This document shows positions 25,763 through 33,915 of a stretch of DNA of 57,394 nucleotides, piece after piece. The first letter of the stretch is position 1. Each line of letters starts with the position of its first letter. This DNA comes from an uncultured bacterium (GTDB taxonomy: Bacteria > Planctomycetota > UBA1135). The notes under the pieces are model-generated. The model had not been told where the DNA came from, ran no database searches, and saw only the letters and a program-made list of their open reading frames with translations. The stretch spans positions 1 to 57,394 of the forward strand of contig CALFOT010000092.1 of the NCBI GenBank assembly GCA_937919925.1, in the 5' to 3' direction. The translations under genes were made by a program, and so were the position numbers.

Positions 25763-27124
25763 TTAAATTTGCTCTTTCAAGGCAGGAAGGTTTTCGAAGA
25801 AGTTGCGGGTAGTTTCCTCAGCTTCGGTTTTGCAGAACACCAGCAATTGATCTCCGCCTTGTACACAATCGCTTCCTTGCGGAATGATGACGTGTTCGCC
25901 ACGTAGAATGGCGCCAATGATGGCGAACACCGATGCTTTGATACGGTGCAAAGGCTGCGGTGGTTGGTCTGCTGGAACTTGAATACGGAGTACTTTCACC
26001 GAGCCATGCTCGAACTCAGCAATCAAATCGTTATCGGAGTGGTTCGTGCGTTTCAGTACCGAGCGAATCGCCGCACCAGTGGCAGAACGTACGACATCGA
26101 TGCCTACACTCTCGAACAGCATCTCATTCGATTCATTATCTGCCCGTGTGATGATGCGTTGCACGCCTTGCTGCTTGGCTAACAGCGACACCAGCAAGTT
26201 TTTTTCATCATTGCTGGTGACGGCAATCAGCACTGGATAATCGGCGATGTGTTCTTCGCGCAGCAATTCTAAATCGGTGCCGTCGCCATGCAGCACCAGC
26301 GATTTCAGCTGCGGTGCAATCTCCAAAGCACGCTTCTCGTTGGCCTCAATCAGTTTGATGTCCCAGCCATTTTTCTCTAATCCCTCTGCAACAGCAAAGC
26401 CGACAGCACCGCCTCCAACCACCAAGGCGCGCCGCGGATCACGGCCATGCTTGCGTTTGGTGAGGTAACGCGTGAGTAGGCGGTCGACGCCTTGCATTGT
26501 GCCCATAGCGGTAATCAAATCACCTTCTTGAAAAGCAGTGTCGCCGCGTGGAATAAAAGTGTCTGCGCCGCGCTGGACCATGACCAGCACGACATTTTTG
26601 GGCACGCCAATTTCCTTCAAGGTGCCTTGCGTAAACACAGCATCTTTATCAATACTGTGTTTCACTAGGCGGACCTTGCCATTGACAAAAGCCTCAACCT
26701 CGAGGGCACCGGGCACCATTACAATGCGCAAAATTTCGCGTGCAAGCCGGGCAGCTGGCAAAATGACTTGATCAATATGCAAAGAAGTTGCCAAAGACTG
26801 CGCCTCAGCTTCATTGGTTTGCACTTCATGGCGGCGCAAGAAGCAAGTGACTTTGGTAGCACCAAGTCGCTTAGCCTCCGCGCACGCCACCAAATTGCGT
26901 TCGTCCGCGGGCGTGCAAGCCACGAATAAATCGGCATTGCTGACTTCAGCAGCCTTTAAAGTTTTTCCCGACGAAGTGGGCCCGTGAATGATGCGCACTT
27001 CAAGCCTCTCTAGCGCTGCGTCCCTCAAGCCCTCAGGGACAATCAGCGTGACCTCGTGGTCCGCCATCAAGGCCTCTGCGAGTCGGAAAGCGACCGCGTC
27101 TTCTCCGCCGATAGTAATGCGCAT
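25763..27124 (-). CDS. trkA: TrkA potassium uptake regulator (two RCK domains)
   Basis: Cytoplasmic ring-forming regulator of TrkH, 453 residues in two RCK_N/RCK_C halves. The second half has a normal nucleotide motif (VVGGGAVGFAVAEGL, near 237). The first starts MRITIGGEDAVAFRLAEAL, where the GxGxxG pattern is broken (GGEDAV), so NAD/ATP binding may be confined to the second half. RCK_C domains lie near 135-220 and 360-445. It heads the trkA-trkH-methyltransferase unit. A -10 hexamer 8 bases before the ATG and a hairpin just upstream define its 5' end. Confidence 0.93.
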   Translation of the reverse strand: MRITIGGEDAVAFRLAEALMADHEVTLIVPEGLRDAALERLEVRIIHGPTSSGKTLKAAEVSNADLFVACTPADERNLVACAEAKRLGATKVTCFLRRHEVQTNEAEAQSLATSLHIDQVILPAARLAREILRIVMVPGALEVEAFVNGKVRLVKHSIDKDAVFTQGTLKEIGVPKNVVLVMVQRGADTFIPRGDTAFQEGDLITAMGTMQGVDRLLTRYLTKRKHGRDPRRALVVGGGAVGFAVAEGLEKNGWDIKLIEANEKRALEIAPQLKSLVLHGDGTDLELLREEHIADYPVLIAVTSNDEKNLLVSLLAKQQGVQRIITRADNESNEMLFESVGIDVVRSATGAAIRSVLKRTNHSDNDLIAEFEHGSVKVLRIQVPADQPPQPLHRIKASVFAIIGAILRGEHVIIPQGSDCVQGGDQLLVFCKTEAEETTRNFFENLPALKEQI

Positions 27125-27138
27125 GTTGGGAAATCATA
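27125..27138 (-). promoter_or_regulatory. -10 element TATGAT 8 bases before trkA
   Basis: On the minus strand TATGAT (27138-27133) is followed by 8 bases and the trkA ATG at 27124, the same leaderless spacing seen before tdh and the esterase-like gene. Confidence 0.45.
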
Positions 27139-27171
27139 ACAACCCGCAAGGTGACTTTCCTTGTGGGTTGT
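27139..27171 (-). terminator. 13-bp hairpin between the TPR gene and trkA
   Basis: Arms 27139-27151 and 27159-27171 pair over 13 base pairs (one G-T wobble) with a 7-base loop. It lies 26 bases after the stop of the upstream TPR gene on the minus strand. The T-tract is poor (TATGATTT), and its distal edge touches the trkA -10. Confidence 0.6.
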
Positions 27172-27196
27172 GGGGGAGGGATTCCTCAGCTGAGGT

Positions 27197-28660
27197 TTAG
27201 CCGTTTTTACGGCTGCCGGCGTCGAGCTTTTTGAGGTTATTCTGCGCATCGCGGAGGGCAGTTTTAATCCGCTCCACATCGCTTTTAGGTACCGACCCAC
27301 TCTTCAGCATCTCTTGAGCCCGCGCAATCGCACGCGTGTAGAGATCGCGCGCCTTGTCGTCATCGCTTTGCAGGTAGTAGTGGTAAATGACCGCATAATC
27401 ATTCATCAACTGCGGGTCGTTAGGGCTCAGTTCGAGGGCTTTATGGTAAGCCGCACGGGATCGCTCGGCCTGATTGGTGTCGCGGTAATACAGAGCTAGG
27501 TTATTCCAGGCGTCGCCATTGGTGGGGGCGGCGTTAGTTGCATAGCGCAACAAGATGATGCCGTGTAAAGGATCCTCGACCTTGCCAGCAAGCCACACCA
27601 TGTTGTCAGCAGAATCTTTAAGTGCCTGTGGCCCAGCTGCTTGTTGGGTGTTGAAGTACTCACCCGAAAAGCCCTCTAGATAAAGCGCCCAGTATTTTGC
27701 GGCGGCGGTGTAGGCGCTCTCTGCAGTAGATTGATCGCCACCGGTGGAAAGTTCTGCGCCGCGCGCCATCGCACCATTGGCGAGGAAGAAATAAGCACTG
27801 GTAAAGCTTGGATTGAGTTCCAGAACCTTCAAGAAATCATCGCGCGTTTTGCTCCAAGAACCGGGGCCAGCGGCGTAGTGTTGCGCACCGCGGTACCAAT
27901 AATGCAAGACGTTATCCGGTTGCATTTGAATCAGCACATCAAACACAGAGATGGAATCACTGCCAAGCCAAGCCCCCACTTGCGCGCTGTCCACACCGCT
28001 TGGCTCGCGTTTTGCGGCGAGCTTCCAGTTATCGATGGCTTGCTGACGTAAACCAGGATGGCCGCCCTCATTGAGCAAAGTCCATTGCAGTTCTGCAAGG
28101 CGTATACACGGCGCAGCGGTGTCAGGTGAAGCTTTCATGGCACTCAAAAACGCTTGTTCCGCCTGGCTGTAGCTTTTTTCGCCGTCTTTATCATTGCCGA
28201 CTCCGTAGTTGGCGCGCGCTTGTGCCATCAACACGCGACCTTTCTGCAACATCAACGGCGCAGACTTTTTATGAACTTTTAGCCCAGCTTCGCATGCGCG
28301 TAAACTGTTCTTCACATCATTGCTATTCAACAACGCCTCGGACCAGTTCACCCAAACCTCGGCTTCCGGAGTTTTGAGCTTGGCCGCGGCTTCGAAAATC
28401 GCAGCAACATCACTCCACGCATCGACGGCATCGAGGCCACTAATCTTGCCACTGGAGATGCCAGATTCCGTGAGCTTGGAAGACCAAGTGCCGTAGGCGT
28501 TCCATGCCGCAGCACTAGTGGATTTTTCGATGCCCGCATCGAGAAGCAGTTGCACAGCACCCGCGAAGTTACCTTTTTCGCCGAGTGCAGCGGCGTCGGC
28601 GAGAGAGGCTTCCATGCCTCCGGCTTGCATGGTTAGGAGTATGAGTGAGCTTAGAATCAT
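27197..28660 (-). CDS. TPR-repeat protein, exported (paralogue of next gene)
   Basis: 487 residues with a short hydrophobic start (MILSSLILLTMQAGG) that may be a signal peptide. Several TPR-like helix pairs: ASLADAAALGEKGNFAGAVQ near the start, a middle block around QAEQAFLSAMKASPDTAAPC, and a clear C-terminal pair NLALYYRDTNQAERSRAAYH/KALELSPNDPQLMNDYAVIY. No enzyme motif. TPRs serve as protein-binding scaffolds. The ATG overlaps the stop of the upstream TPR lipoprotein gene (ATGA) and the C-terminal third resembles that protein, so they look like a duplicated pair acting together in the envelope. Confidence 0.8.
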   Translation of the reverse strand: MILSSLILLTMQAGGMEASLADAAALGEKGNFAGAVQLLLDAGIEKSTSAAAWNAYGTWSSKLTESGISSGKISGLDAVDAWSDVAAIFEAAAKLKTPEAEVWVNWSEALLNSNDVKNSLRACEAGLKVHKKSAPLMLQKGRVLMAQARANYGVGNDKDGEKSYSQAEQAFLSAMKASPDTAAPCIRLAELQWTLLNEGGHPGLRQQAIDNWKLAAKREPSGVDSAQVGAWLGSDSISVFDVLIQMQPDNVLHYWYRGAQHYAAGPGSWSKTRDDFLKVLELNPSFTSAYFFLANGAMARGAELSTGGDQSTAESAYTAAAKYWALYLEGFSGEYFNTQQAAGPQALKDSADNMVWLAGKVEDPLHGIILLRYATNAAPTNGDAWNNLALYYRDTNQAERSRAAYHKALELSPNDPQLMNDYAVIYHYYLQSDDDKARDLYTRAIARAQEMLKSGSVPKSDVERIKTALRDAQNNLKKLDAGSRKNG

Positions 28661-30405
28661 CGGTTTAGTTGGCGCAGTTCTTCGAGTTTTTTCTGCAGTG
28701 GTGAGATGCCCGTGCGCTGCTCGAAAGGGTAATGTTTGAGGCTGTTCTGAAGGTAGTTTTCGGAGTCGCCGATCTCACCCCTGCGGATGAGATTGAGGAA
28801 GGCTAAGTTCTCCCAGGCGTCGCCCACCGCCATGTCATAGTAGTTGTGTTCCTCTTCAGGAACATCTTCTGCCATTGCAGCGAGGGTTTTGGTGCCTAGT
28901 TCGATGGCTCTATGCAACTCTTGTTCCGCAAGCTCCCAGTGTTCGTCTAGATAATAAACCGCGATAAGGGCGCGGTCATTCACCAAGCGGGCATCATCAG
29001 GGGCTAGTTCCACAGTGCGGCAATAGGCCTCCCAAGATTCTTGGAAATACTGTGCGGCCAGTTCTTGGTGGCCATTTTGCAGAGCTGCCGTGCCCAAATC
29101 GCGGCAGAAAAATCCCAGATTGTTGGTCCAGTTGGAGTTGCCATCGTGGATGACGCAAACCTGGCGCAGGAAACCACGGGCCTCTTTGAGTTGGTCTTTT
29201 TTGAAAAAATCTGCTGTGATGGCGTCAATGCCAAGGCGCAAACTTTCAGGAGTGGATTCTGCTTCCAGACGCTCCGGAGCGATTTCCAGCGTGTGTAGAA
29301 AACTGGCTGCCGCATCGGCAATCCGGCCTTCATCGCGCAAAGTCCAACCGCGCTGGGTACGTACATGATGCAGCCATTCGGCGCAGGAGGCACCAAAGCC
29401 GGGGTTTAATACCATCGCTTGCTGAAAGGATTCTTCCGCGCGGTCCCAACACTCCAGCGCCTGCAAATAATCTGCGCTGCTGCGCGCATCGCGACCTTGC
29501 CAGTAACGCGCCTCACCCAGATACCAAAGGGGGGTGGCTTCTCCTGGGCTATCCAGACGCAATTTTTCCAAATGCTCTACTTGGCTGTTACGGCTTTGCG
29601 CTCCAAGATTTTGCAAGCGGCCCCATAAAACCGAGTCTTCGGGAGAAATCAGCAGGCCGGCACATAGTGTGCCCAGTGCTAACTCAACTTCTCCACTCCA
29701 TGCATAAAGATCGGCGAGGGGTAGAGCGGCCTCCACAACTCCCATATACATCGCGCTCTCCAGCGCCGCAGTGGCTTTGTAGGCCGACGCCGGGGCAGCA
29801 TCGCCAGCCTGTACCGTGGCCACCGTGAAAGCAAGCCCTGCAGCCCCAATGGTCAACAGGGTACTGGACGCAACATACTGTCCAGACTGCAGTTGCGGCT
29901 CAACGCGGGTAAACAGCCATTGCCCCGCCTGCCAGGCTCCGGCAGCATCGCCTGCCTGGCGTCGGGCATTCAATAGGCCGATCAGCGTGGTTTGAGGATC
30001 TGCGCCAAGCTCAAAGGCTCGCTGGAAAGATTCTTCGGCATCCGCGAGTAAGTCGGCTGCCAAACTCGGGCTCAAACTGCCGTCAGCTTGTTTCCGTTGG
30101 AAAAGCAGCATGCTGGTTTGGCCAAATAGAAGGTTTTGTTCGCCATCCAAAGAAGCGAATTGATCCAGCTGGTGTAGAGCGGCGGCAGGGTTTTCCTGCG
30201 CGAGCGCGCGGATTTCAGCGGTAGTGGGAACCTGGTCAGGAGCTCCTGGGAGCTTCGTATCACCCATATTCGGCAATTCCGGTGTGACCGCCACCAGCGG
30301 CGGCGCATCCGGAGCGGTGGTCTTCGGATGACTCCCTTGGCACCCGCACATCAGGCCGGCGAGGCAAAGAAAAAGAAGAGACTGGAATTCTTGGCGGAAA
30401 CTCAT
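28657..30405 (-). CDS. TPR-repeat lipoprotein
   Basis: 582 residues. The ATG at 30405 gives MSFRQEFQSLLFLCLAGLMC followed by GCQG, a lipoprotein leader with a cysteine after a small residue. I reject the in-frame ATG at 30420 because it lies inside the TATAAT -10 element. TPR-like helices are spread along the protein: EESFQRAFELGADPQTTLIG, ESFQQAMVLNPGFGASCAEW, AASFLHTLEIAPERLE and YCRTVELAPDDARLVNDRAL. It probably sits at the outer membrane facing the periplasm. It is first in the unit with the overlapping TPR gene and diverges from an Ig-like lipoprotein gene. Confidence 0.82.
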   Translation of the reverse strand: MSFRQEFQSLLFLCLAGLMCGCQGSHPKTTAPDAPPLVAVTPELPNMGDTKLPGAPDQVPTTAEIRALAQENPAAALHQLDQFASLDGEQNLLFGQTSMLLFQRKQADGSLSPSLAADLLADAEESFQRAFELGADPQTTLIGLLNARRQAGDAAGAWQAGQWLFTRVEPQLQSGQYVASSTLLTIGAAGLAFTVATVQAGDAAPASAYKATAALESAMYMGVVEAALPLADLYAWSGEVELALGTLCAGLLISPEDSVLWGRLQNLGAQSRNSQVEHLEKLRLDSPGEATPLWYLGEARYWQGRDARSSADYLQALECWDRAEESFQQAMVLNPGFGASCAEWLHHVRTQRGWTLRDEGRIADAAASFLHTLEIAPERLEAESTPESLRLGIDAITADFFKKDQLKEARGFLRQVCVIHDGNSNWTNNLGFFCRDLGTAALQNGHQELAAQYFQESWEAYCRTVELAPDDARLVNDRALIAVYYLDEHWELAEQELHRAIELGTKTLAAMAEDVPEEEHNYYDMAVGDAWENLAFLNLIRRGEIGDSENYLQNSLKHYPFEQRTGISPLQKKLEELRQLNR

Positions 30406-30418
30406 CGTGGTTGGCGTC

Positions 30419-30428
30419 ATTATAGGTG
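30419..30428. promoter_or_regulatory. Overlapping divergent -10 elements (TATAAT / TATAGG)
   Basis: The minus strand reads TATAAT (30424-30419), 13 bases before the TPR lipoprotein ATG at 30405. The plus strand reads TATAGG (30421-30426), 8 bases before the ATG at 30435. Four bases are shared, so the two promoters compete for the same DNA. The stretch AGGTGG (30424-30429) could instead serve as ribosome site for the plus-strand gene. Confidence 0.5.
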
Positions 30429-30434
30429 GAAATC

Positions 30435-33344
30435 ATGCTTGCCCGCCGCACCTCTTCTATTGCAAGCCGCACTTTACCGGCCTTCACCCTACTCTTCGCG
30501 CTGGGGCTGTTTGCTGCAGCCTGTGGGAAAACCGGCAATCCTTCTACTTTTTTCGATCCTGGCAACCCCGGTGGAGGTGGAGGTGGAGGTGGCGGCGGCG
30601 GCGGTATTCCACCGCTAGAAGATGGCCCCTCGGCAGCTCCGATGGCGGGTTCACTGCTAATGGATGGTCCCCCAACTTTCGTAGCCTCCGCTCCAACCAA
30701 CGCCGCGATCGGTGTAGATACCAATGCTGCATTGGCCCTGTGGTTCCGTGAAAGTCTGCGTGCTGATACGGTCACCAATCTTTCGGTGCTTCTGCGTGCT
30801 GTAGAAACTCCACTTTTTACCATCAACACTTCTTTCACGTGGTTGGCCGCTGACCGTTGCTTGGTTTTGGATCCCATCGGCACGCTTGCGCCGAGCACCC
30901 AGTACGAAGTCATCGCCACCACCGATATCACTGATTTGGAAGGTGAGCGGCTAGTCTTGAGCAACAATGGTTTGTTATTCCGTTTCACTACCGCTAGCTC
31001 TTTGGCGGGGGTGGCGCCGGTGGTACTCGGCTCTTTCCCACCTGCAGGGAGTAGCAACCAACCCAACGATACGCCTTCTATTTTAGTTTTTTCAGAACCC
31101 ATGGATTTCACTGGGCTGACGGCCGCAGTCACGTTCACCAACCTTACAACTACAGCTGCTGGCGATTACAACACCTCGGGTGATTTGGAATTTCGTCACG
31201 TCGGCAATCGTGTCTTTGAGTTCCCGCATCAAGATGCGCAGCTTGATCTGGGCGCCACAATGCGCTTGCAAGTGAGCACCACCATCACCGACGCCGAGTT
31301 CGTGCCGCAGTTTCTTGCTACTGCCTATAGCTCTAGTTGGGGAACCCTGGCTTTTGGGCGCCCGTCTGTAATTGGCTTCGATGAGGCTGCATTCAGCCCT
31401 TTTGCGCCTGCGGTCAACTTATCGAATGTGAGTTCCTTTCCCGTCGAAGTCACCACGCCCGTTTCGGTACTCAGCACCGATGCGGTTACTTTGATGGTGC
31501 ATGAAACCGATGATTCGGAGTTTGTCTCTGCATCCACTTTAGCAGGCGGCGGCTTGGCGGCATTCACGCTAAACCTCACCGATACCCTGGGTGCGCCGTT
31601 ATTCACATCCGACGCCAACTTGGTGCTGGCTGGTTTTGTGGAACGCGGTGGATTGCGCACTACCATGCAGGTTTTCCGCGACGCGAATGATGCAGAAGCC
31701 ACTGTTGCTCATGACATGCTGCGTCCGCTATTGTTCAACTACGGTCCACCGTCAGGTTCTTTTGGTAGTCAGTTTGTGACGGATACTCCAAACTTTCGTC
31801 CTTATGGTCGTGCCAGTGAACGGATTGCACGCATTGAAGCTTCCTTCCCGCCAACGCTGGGTACGCAAACACGCGAGGTTGCATTTCCTTCTCAAGTGAA
31901 CTTTTTCGTTGGCCCGTCTTTTGATCCCGCAGTCATCACCGCGGGGCCACTGGCTTTTGATATCACTCTTACCGATCAGGCGGGTAATGCGGCCTCATTA
32001 GCTTCGCCTGGCACCGTGAATTTTCGCGGTTTTTTGGCTTCCGAAGCGAATCTGAGTGGCGCAGTCGTGGTCGTTGCCTTTGATCGTGAGGCGCTTTCTC
32101 TCATCAGCGGCGCCACGGTTTTTATGGAAAATTTTGGCGGGGGCAATGAAGCAAGCGGCACCACCGGCAGCGATGGCTCGATTACTTTTAGTGCTCGTAG
32201 TGGCGCGCAAACCGTCACCATTCAGGCGCCAGGTTTTCACGCCGTGAGTCTGGTCGGCGTGGATGCAGCCAAGTTGTCCGTGCCCTTGATTTCGAACACC
32301 CGCAGCGCGGCTTCTCTAAACCCGCTGATTTCTGGCCTGAGCACTGGCGAAACCACAGTCGCAAGTAACTTGCTGACGGATGCTGGCGGGAAATCTGATG
32401 CCAAAGGCACGCAAAAATACGATTTGGAAAGTTTGTTCTCAAGCGGCTTACGCACACGTCTCAATCGCCCCGGTTGGTTCGTGGCTTTCCACAATGTTGC
32501 CGCCTATCCAGCGCTGAATCGTTACTTCCGATTTGTCGGTCTGGATGCGCGCGTCTTGGTGGATCCTAGTAGTGGCAGCTCCGCGGTGCCACCAGTTTTC
32601 GCCATGGTGGAAAGCACCAATCAGCTAGCTGGAACTACGAATTACATTTATCCGATTCAAGCTTCAGGCGGGGTTGGCTTGTCGTTGCCGCCGGTTTCTG
32701 GCAGTTCGCTGATTACCACGCGTATTGCTGGTATCAATGGCGCCTGCGCAGTGGGTGCTGGTTCGGTGAATTTCACTGTTGGCGGCACCAATGGCGCTGC
32801 GGAATTGGAGCTTGGTTTGCACGCCGCTGCGGTTGCCGAAGGGGCGCCAGCTGGCAGCGTGCAGTTACAAATTCACGCCATCGATAGCGCCGGCGATCAA
32901 GCTTTAGCGCGCGTTACGGTTGGTGTCAGCGCTGCACCTGCGGCCACGCCAATCGCTTTGCCTGATATCCCGGAAGTTGCAGCAGCATGGGGGGGAGCAA
33001 GCTATCCCTTTACGCGCAGCTTCACCGATACGCTGACGGGTGGCGATGGTTTTTATCGCCTCACCATTCGTGATACCGCTGTGGTTTCGAAAAGCTGGCA
33101 TATTTGGCTTGCCGGCAGTGCTGGTGTGGGCGGCAGTTTGACTCTGCCCAGCTTGAAAGCTACTGCCGGCGGGGCGGTGGGTACTCCCCCAATTGATACT
33201 TCCAATGGCGGCGGCTGGATTGCCACCATGGAGGCTTTTGGCATGCCCTCAGGATTCTTGGAGCGCGGCTTCTTTTTCTCCGAATTGGAACGTGACAACG
33301 ATTCTTGGGCTCAATCGGCAGATTCTCCGGTTTTGAACTTCTAG
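30435..33344 (+). CDS. Large lipoprotein with bacterial Ig-like (Big_5/SbsA) domains
   Basis: 969 residues. Leader MLARRTSSIASRTLPAFTLL continues to a lipobox ending AAAC. A run of 12 glycines (DNA 30570-30605) acts as a linker, followed by two Big_5-type Ig-like domains: one from about residue 80 (PTFVASAPTNAAIGVDTNAA through LAPSTQYEVIATTDITD) and one from about 195 (VVLGSFPPAGSSNQPNDTPS). Further beta-rich segments follow, including a carboxypeptidase-regulatory-like piece (VVVVAFDREALSLISGATVF to VTIQAPGFHAVSL, about 540-610). It is probably surface-exposed or periplasmic and structural or adhesive; no enzyme motif. The ATG at 30435 is preferred to a GTG at 30426. Confidence 0.8.
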   Translation: MLARRTSSIASRTLPAFTLLFALGLFAAACGKTGNPSTFFDPGNPGGGGGGGGGGGGIPPLEDGPSAAPMAGSLLMDGPPTFVASAPTNAAIGVDTNAALALWFRESLRADTVTNLSVLLRAVETPLFTINTSFTWLAADRCLVLDPIGTLAPSTQYEVIATTDITDLEGERLVLSNNGLLFRFTTASSLAGVAPVVLGSFPPAGSSNQPNDTPSILVFSEPMDFTGLTAAVTFTNLTTTAAGDYNTSGDLEFRHVGNRVFEFPHQDAQLDLGATMRLQVSTTITDAEFVPQFLATAYSSSWGTLAFGRPSVIGFDEAAFSPFAPAVNLSNVSSFPVEVTTPVSVLSTDAVTLMVHETDDSEFVSASTLAGGGLAAFTLNLTDTLGAPLFTSDANLVLAGFVERGGLRTTMQVFRDANDAEATVAHDMLRPLLFNYGPPSGSFGSQFVTDTPNFRPYGRASERIARIEASFPPTLGTQTREVAFPSQVNFFVGPSFDPAVITAGPLAFDITLTDQAGNAASLASPGTVNFRGFLASEANLSGAVVVVAFDREALSLISGATVFMENFGGGNEASGTTGSDGSITFSARSGAQTVTIQAPGFHAVSLVGVDAAKLSVPLISNTRSAASLNPLISGLSTGETTVASNLLTDAGGKSDAKGTQKYDLESLFSSGLRTRLNRPGWFVAFHNVAAYPALNRYFRFVGLDARVLVDPSSGSSAVPPVFAMVESTNQLAGTTNYIYPIQASGGVGLSLPPVSGSSLITTRIAGINGACAVGAGSVNFTVGGTNGAAELELGLHAAAVAEGAPAGSVQLQIHAIDSAGDQALARVTVGVSAAPAATPIALPDIPEVAAAWGGASYPFTRSFTDTLTGGDGFYRLTIRDTAVVSKSWHIWLAGSAGVGGSLTLPSLKATAGGAVGTPPIDTSNGGGWIATMEAFGMPSGFLERGFFFSELERDNDSWAQSADSPVLNF
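30570..30605 (+). repeat. Trinucleotide GGN tract encoding 12 glycines
   Basis: Twelve consecutive GGT/GGA/GGC codons. The strand is a run of closely spaced G pairs and could form a quadruplex or slip during replication, changing linker length by whole codons. Confidence 0.8.
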
Positions 33345-33387
33345 CACGCGTTTCCCTGAGAAGATGGCGGTCCAGGCACAATGCCGC

Positions 33388-33393
33388 TATAAT
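33388..33393 (+). promoter_or_regulatory. TATAAT -10 of rpsO
   Basis: Perfect TATAAT with no recognisable -35. The transcript would begin near 33400 and carry a leader of about 80 bases. Confidence 0.5.
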
Positions 33394-33399
33394 CCTCCG

Positions 33400-33481
33400 T
33401 CCTTATTTCTGGAGACCTCATTCTGGAGTTAAGGCGTAGTAGGTAATTCGCCTACCCCGACGCAGCAAAAGAGGAGCAATC
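33400..33481 (+). promoter_or_regulatory. rpsO leader, possible S15 autoregulatory RNA
   Basis: The leader ends in the Shine-Dalgarno AGAGGAG seven bases before the ATG and holds a small hairpin (GTAGG/CCTAC, around 33440-33456). S15 commonly binds its own leader to repress translation, using unrelated structures in different phyla. A role here is inference. Confidence 0.3.
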
Positions 33482-33754
33482 ATGCCCGTCATCGATAAAG
33501 ATACAAAAGCCAAAATTGTCGCAGAACACGCCCGTAAAGAAGGCGATACTGGTAGCCCTGAAGTTCAAATCGCACTCCTTACGGAGAGTATCAAAGAACT
33601 CACGGAGCACCTTAAGATTCACAAAAAAGACAACGGCACCCGCCGCGGCCTACTCGGCCAAGTAGCACGTCGCCGTCGGCTGATGCGCTACCTGAAAGAT
33701 ACCGATTCTCACCGCCATCACGCGCTGGTTGAGAAACTGGGCATTCGCGGCTAG
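33482..33754 (+). CDS. rpsO: Small ribosomal subunit protein uS15
   Basis: 90 residues, the usual length. Binds 16S rRNA in the platform and contacts 23S rRNA in bridge B4. Conserved stretches are [50 protein letters not shown] and the C-terminal YxxLIEKLGIRG equivalent [12 protein letters not shown]. Strong ribosome site AGAGGAG. It is followed by pnp, the classical rpsO-pnp order, with an intercistronic hairpin. Confidence 0.98.
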   Translation: MPVIDKDTKAKIVAEHARKEGDTGSPEVQIALLTESIKELTEHLKIHKKDNGTRRGLLGQVARRRRLMRYLKDTDSHRHHALVEKLGIRG

Positions 33755-33756
33755 CA

Positions 33757-33817
33757 CTCTGACATCGGACAGCGCAACAAAGCGCTGTCCGAATCACTTT
33801 CCAGGGTCACGTCAGAG
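33757..33817 (+). promoter_or_regulatory. Nested intercistronic hairpin between rpsO and pnp (RNase III-like or attenuator)
   Basis: Inner stem: CGGACAGCGC (33766-33775) pairs perfectly with GCGCTGTCCG (33782-33791) over a 6-base loop. Outer stem: CTCTGAC (33757-33763) pairs with GTCAGAG (33811-33817). No poly-T follows. In E. coli an RNase III-cleaved hairpin at this same place controls pnp; the analogy is inference. Confidence 0.6.
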
Positions 33818-33915
33818 GACCCGCCGTTTGCAAACATACGGGCATTTTGCCCAACACAGACGGTTTTAGCGGAACAATAGAAACAACACAAAATCCTGAA
33901 CGGATAAAAGCGGTA

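Noticed and set aside
30418..30420. Upstream ATG of the TPR lipoprotein gene
   Set aside because: It lies within the TATAAT -10 element, so it would not be in the transcript; the ATG at 30405 is used.
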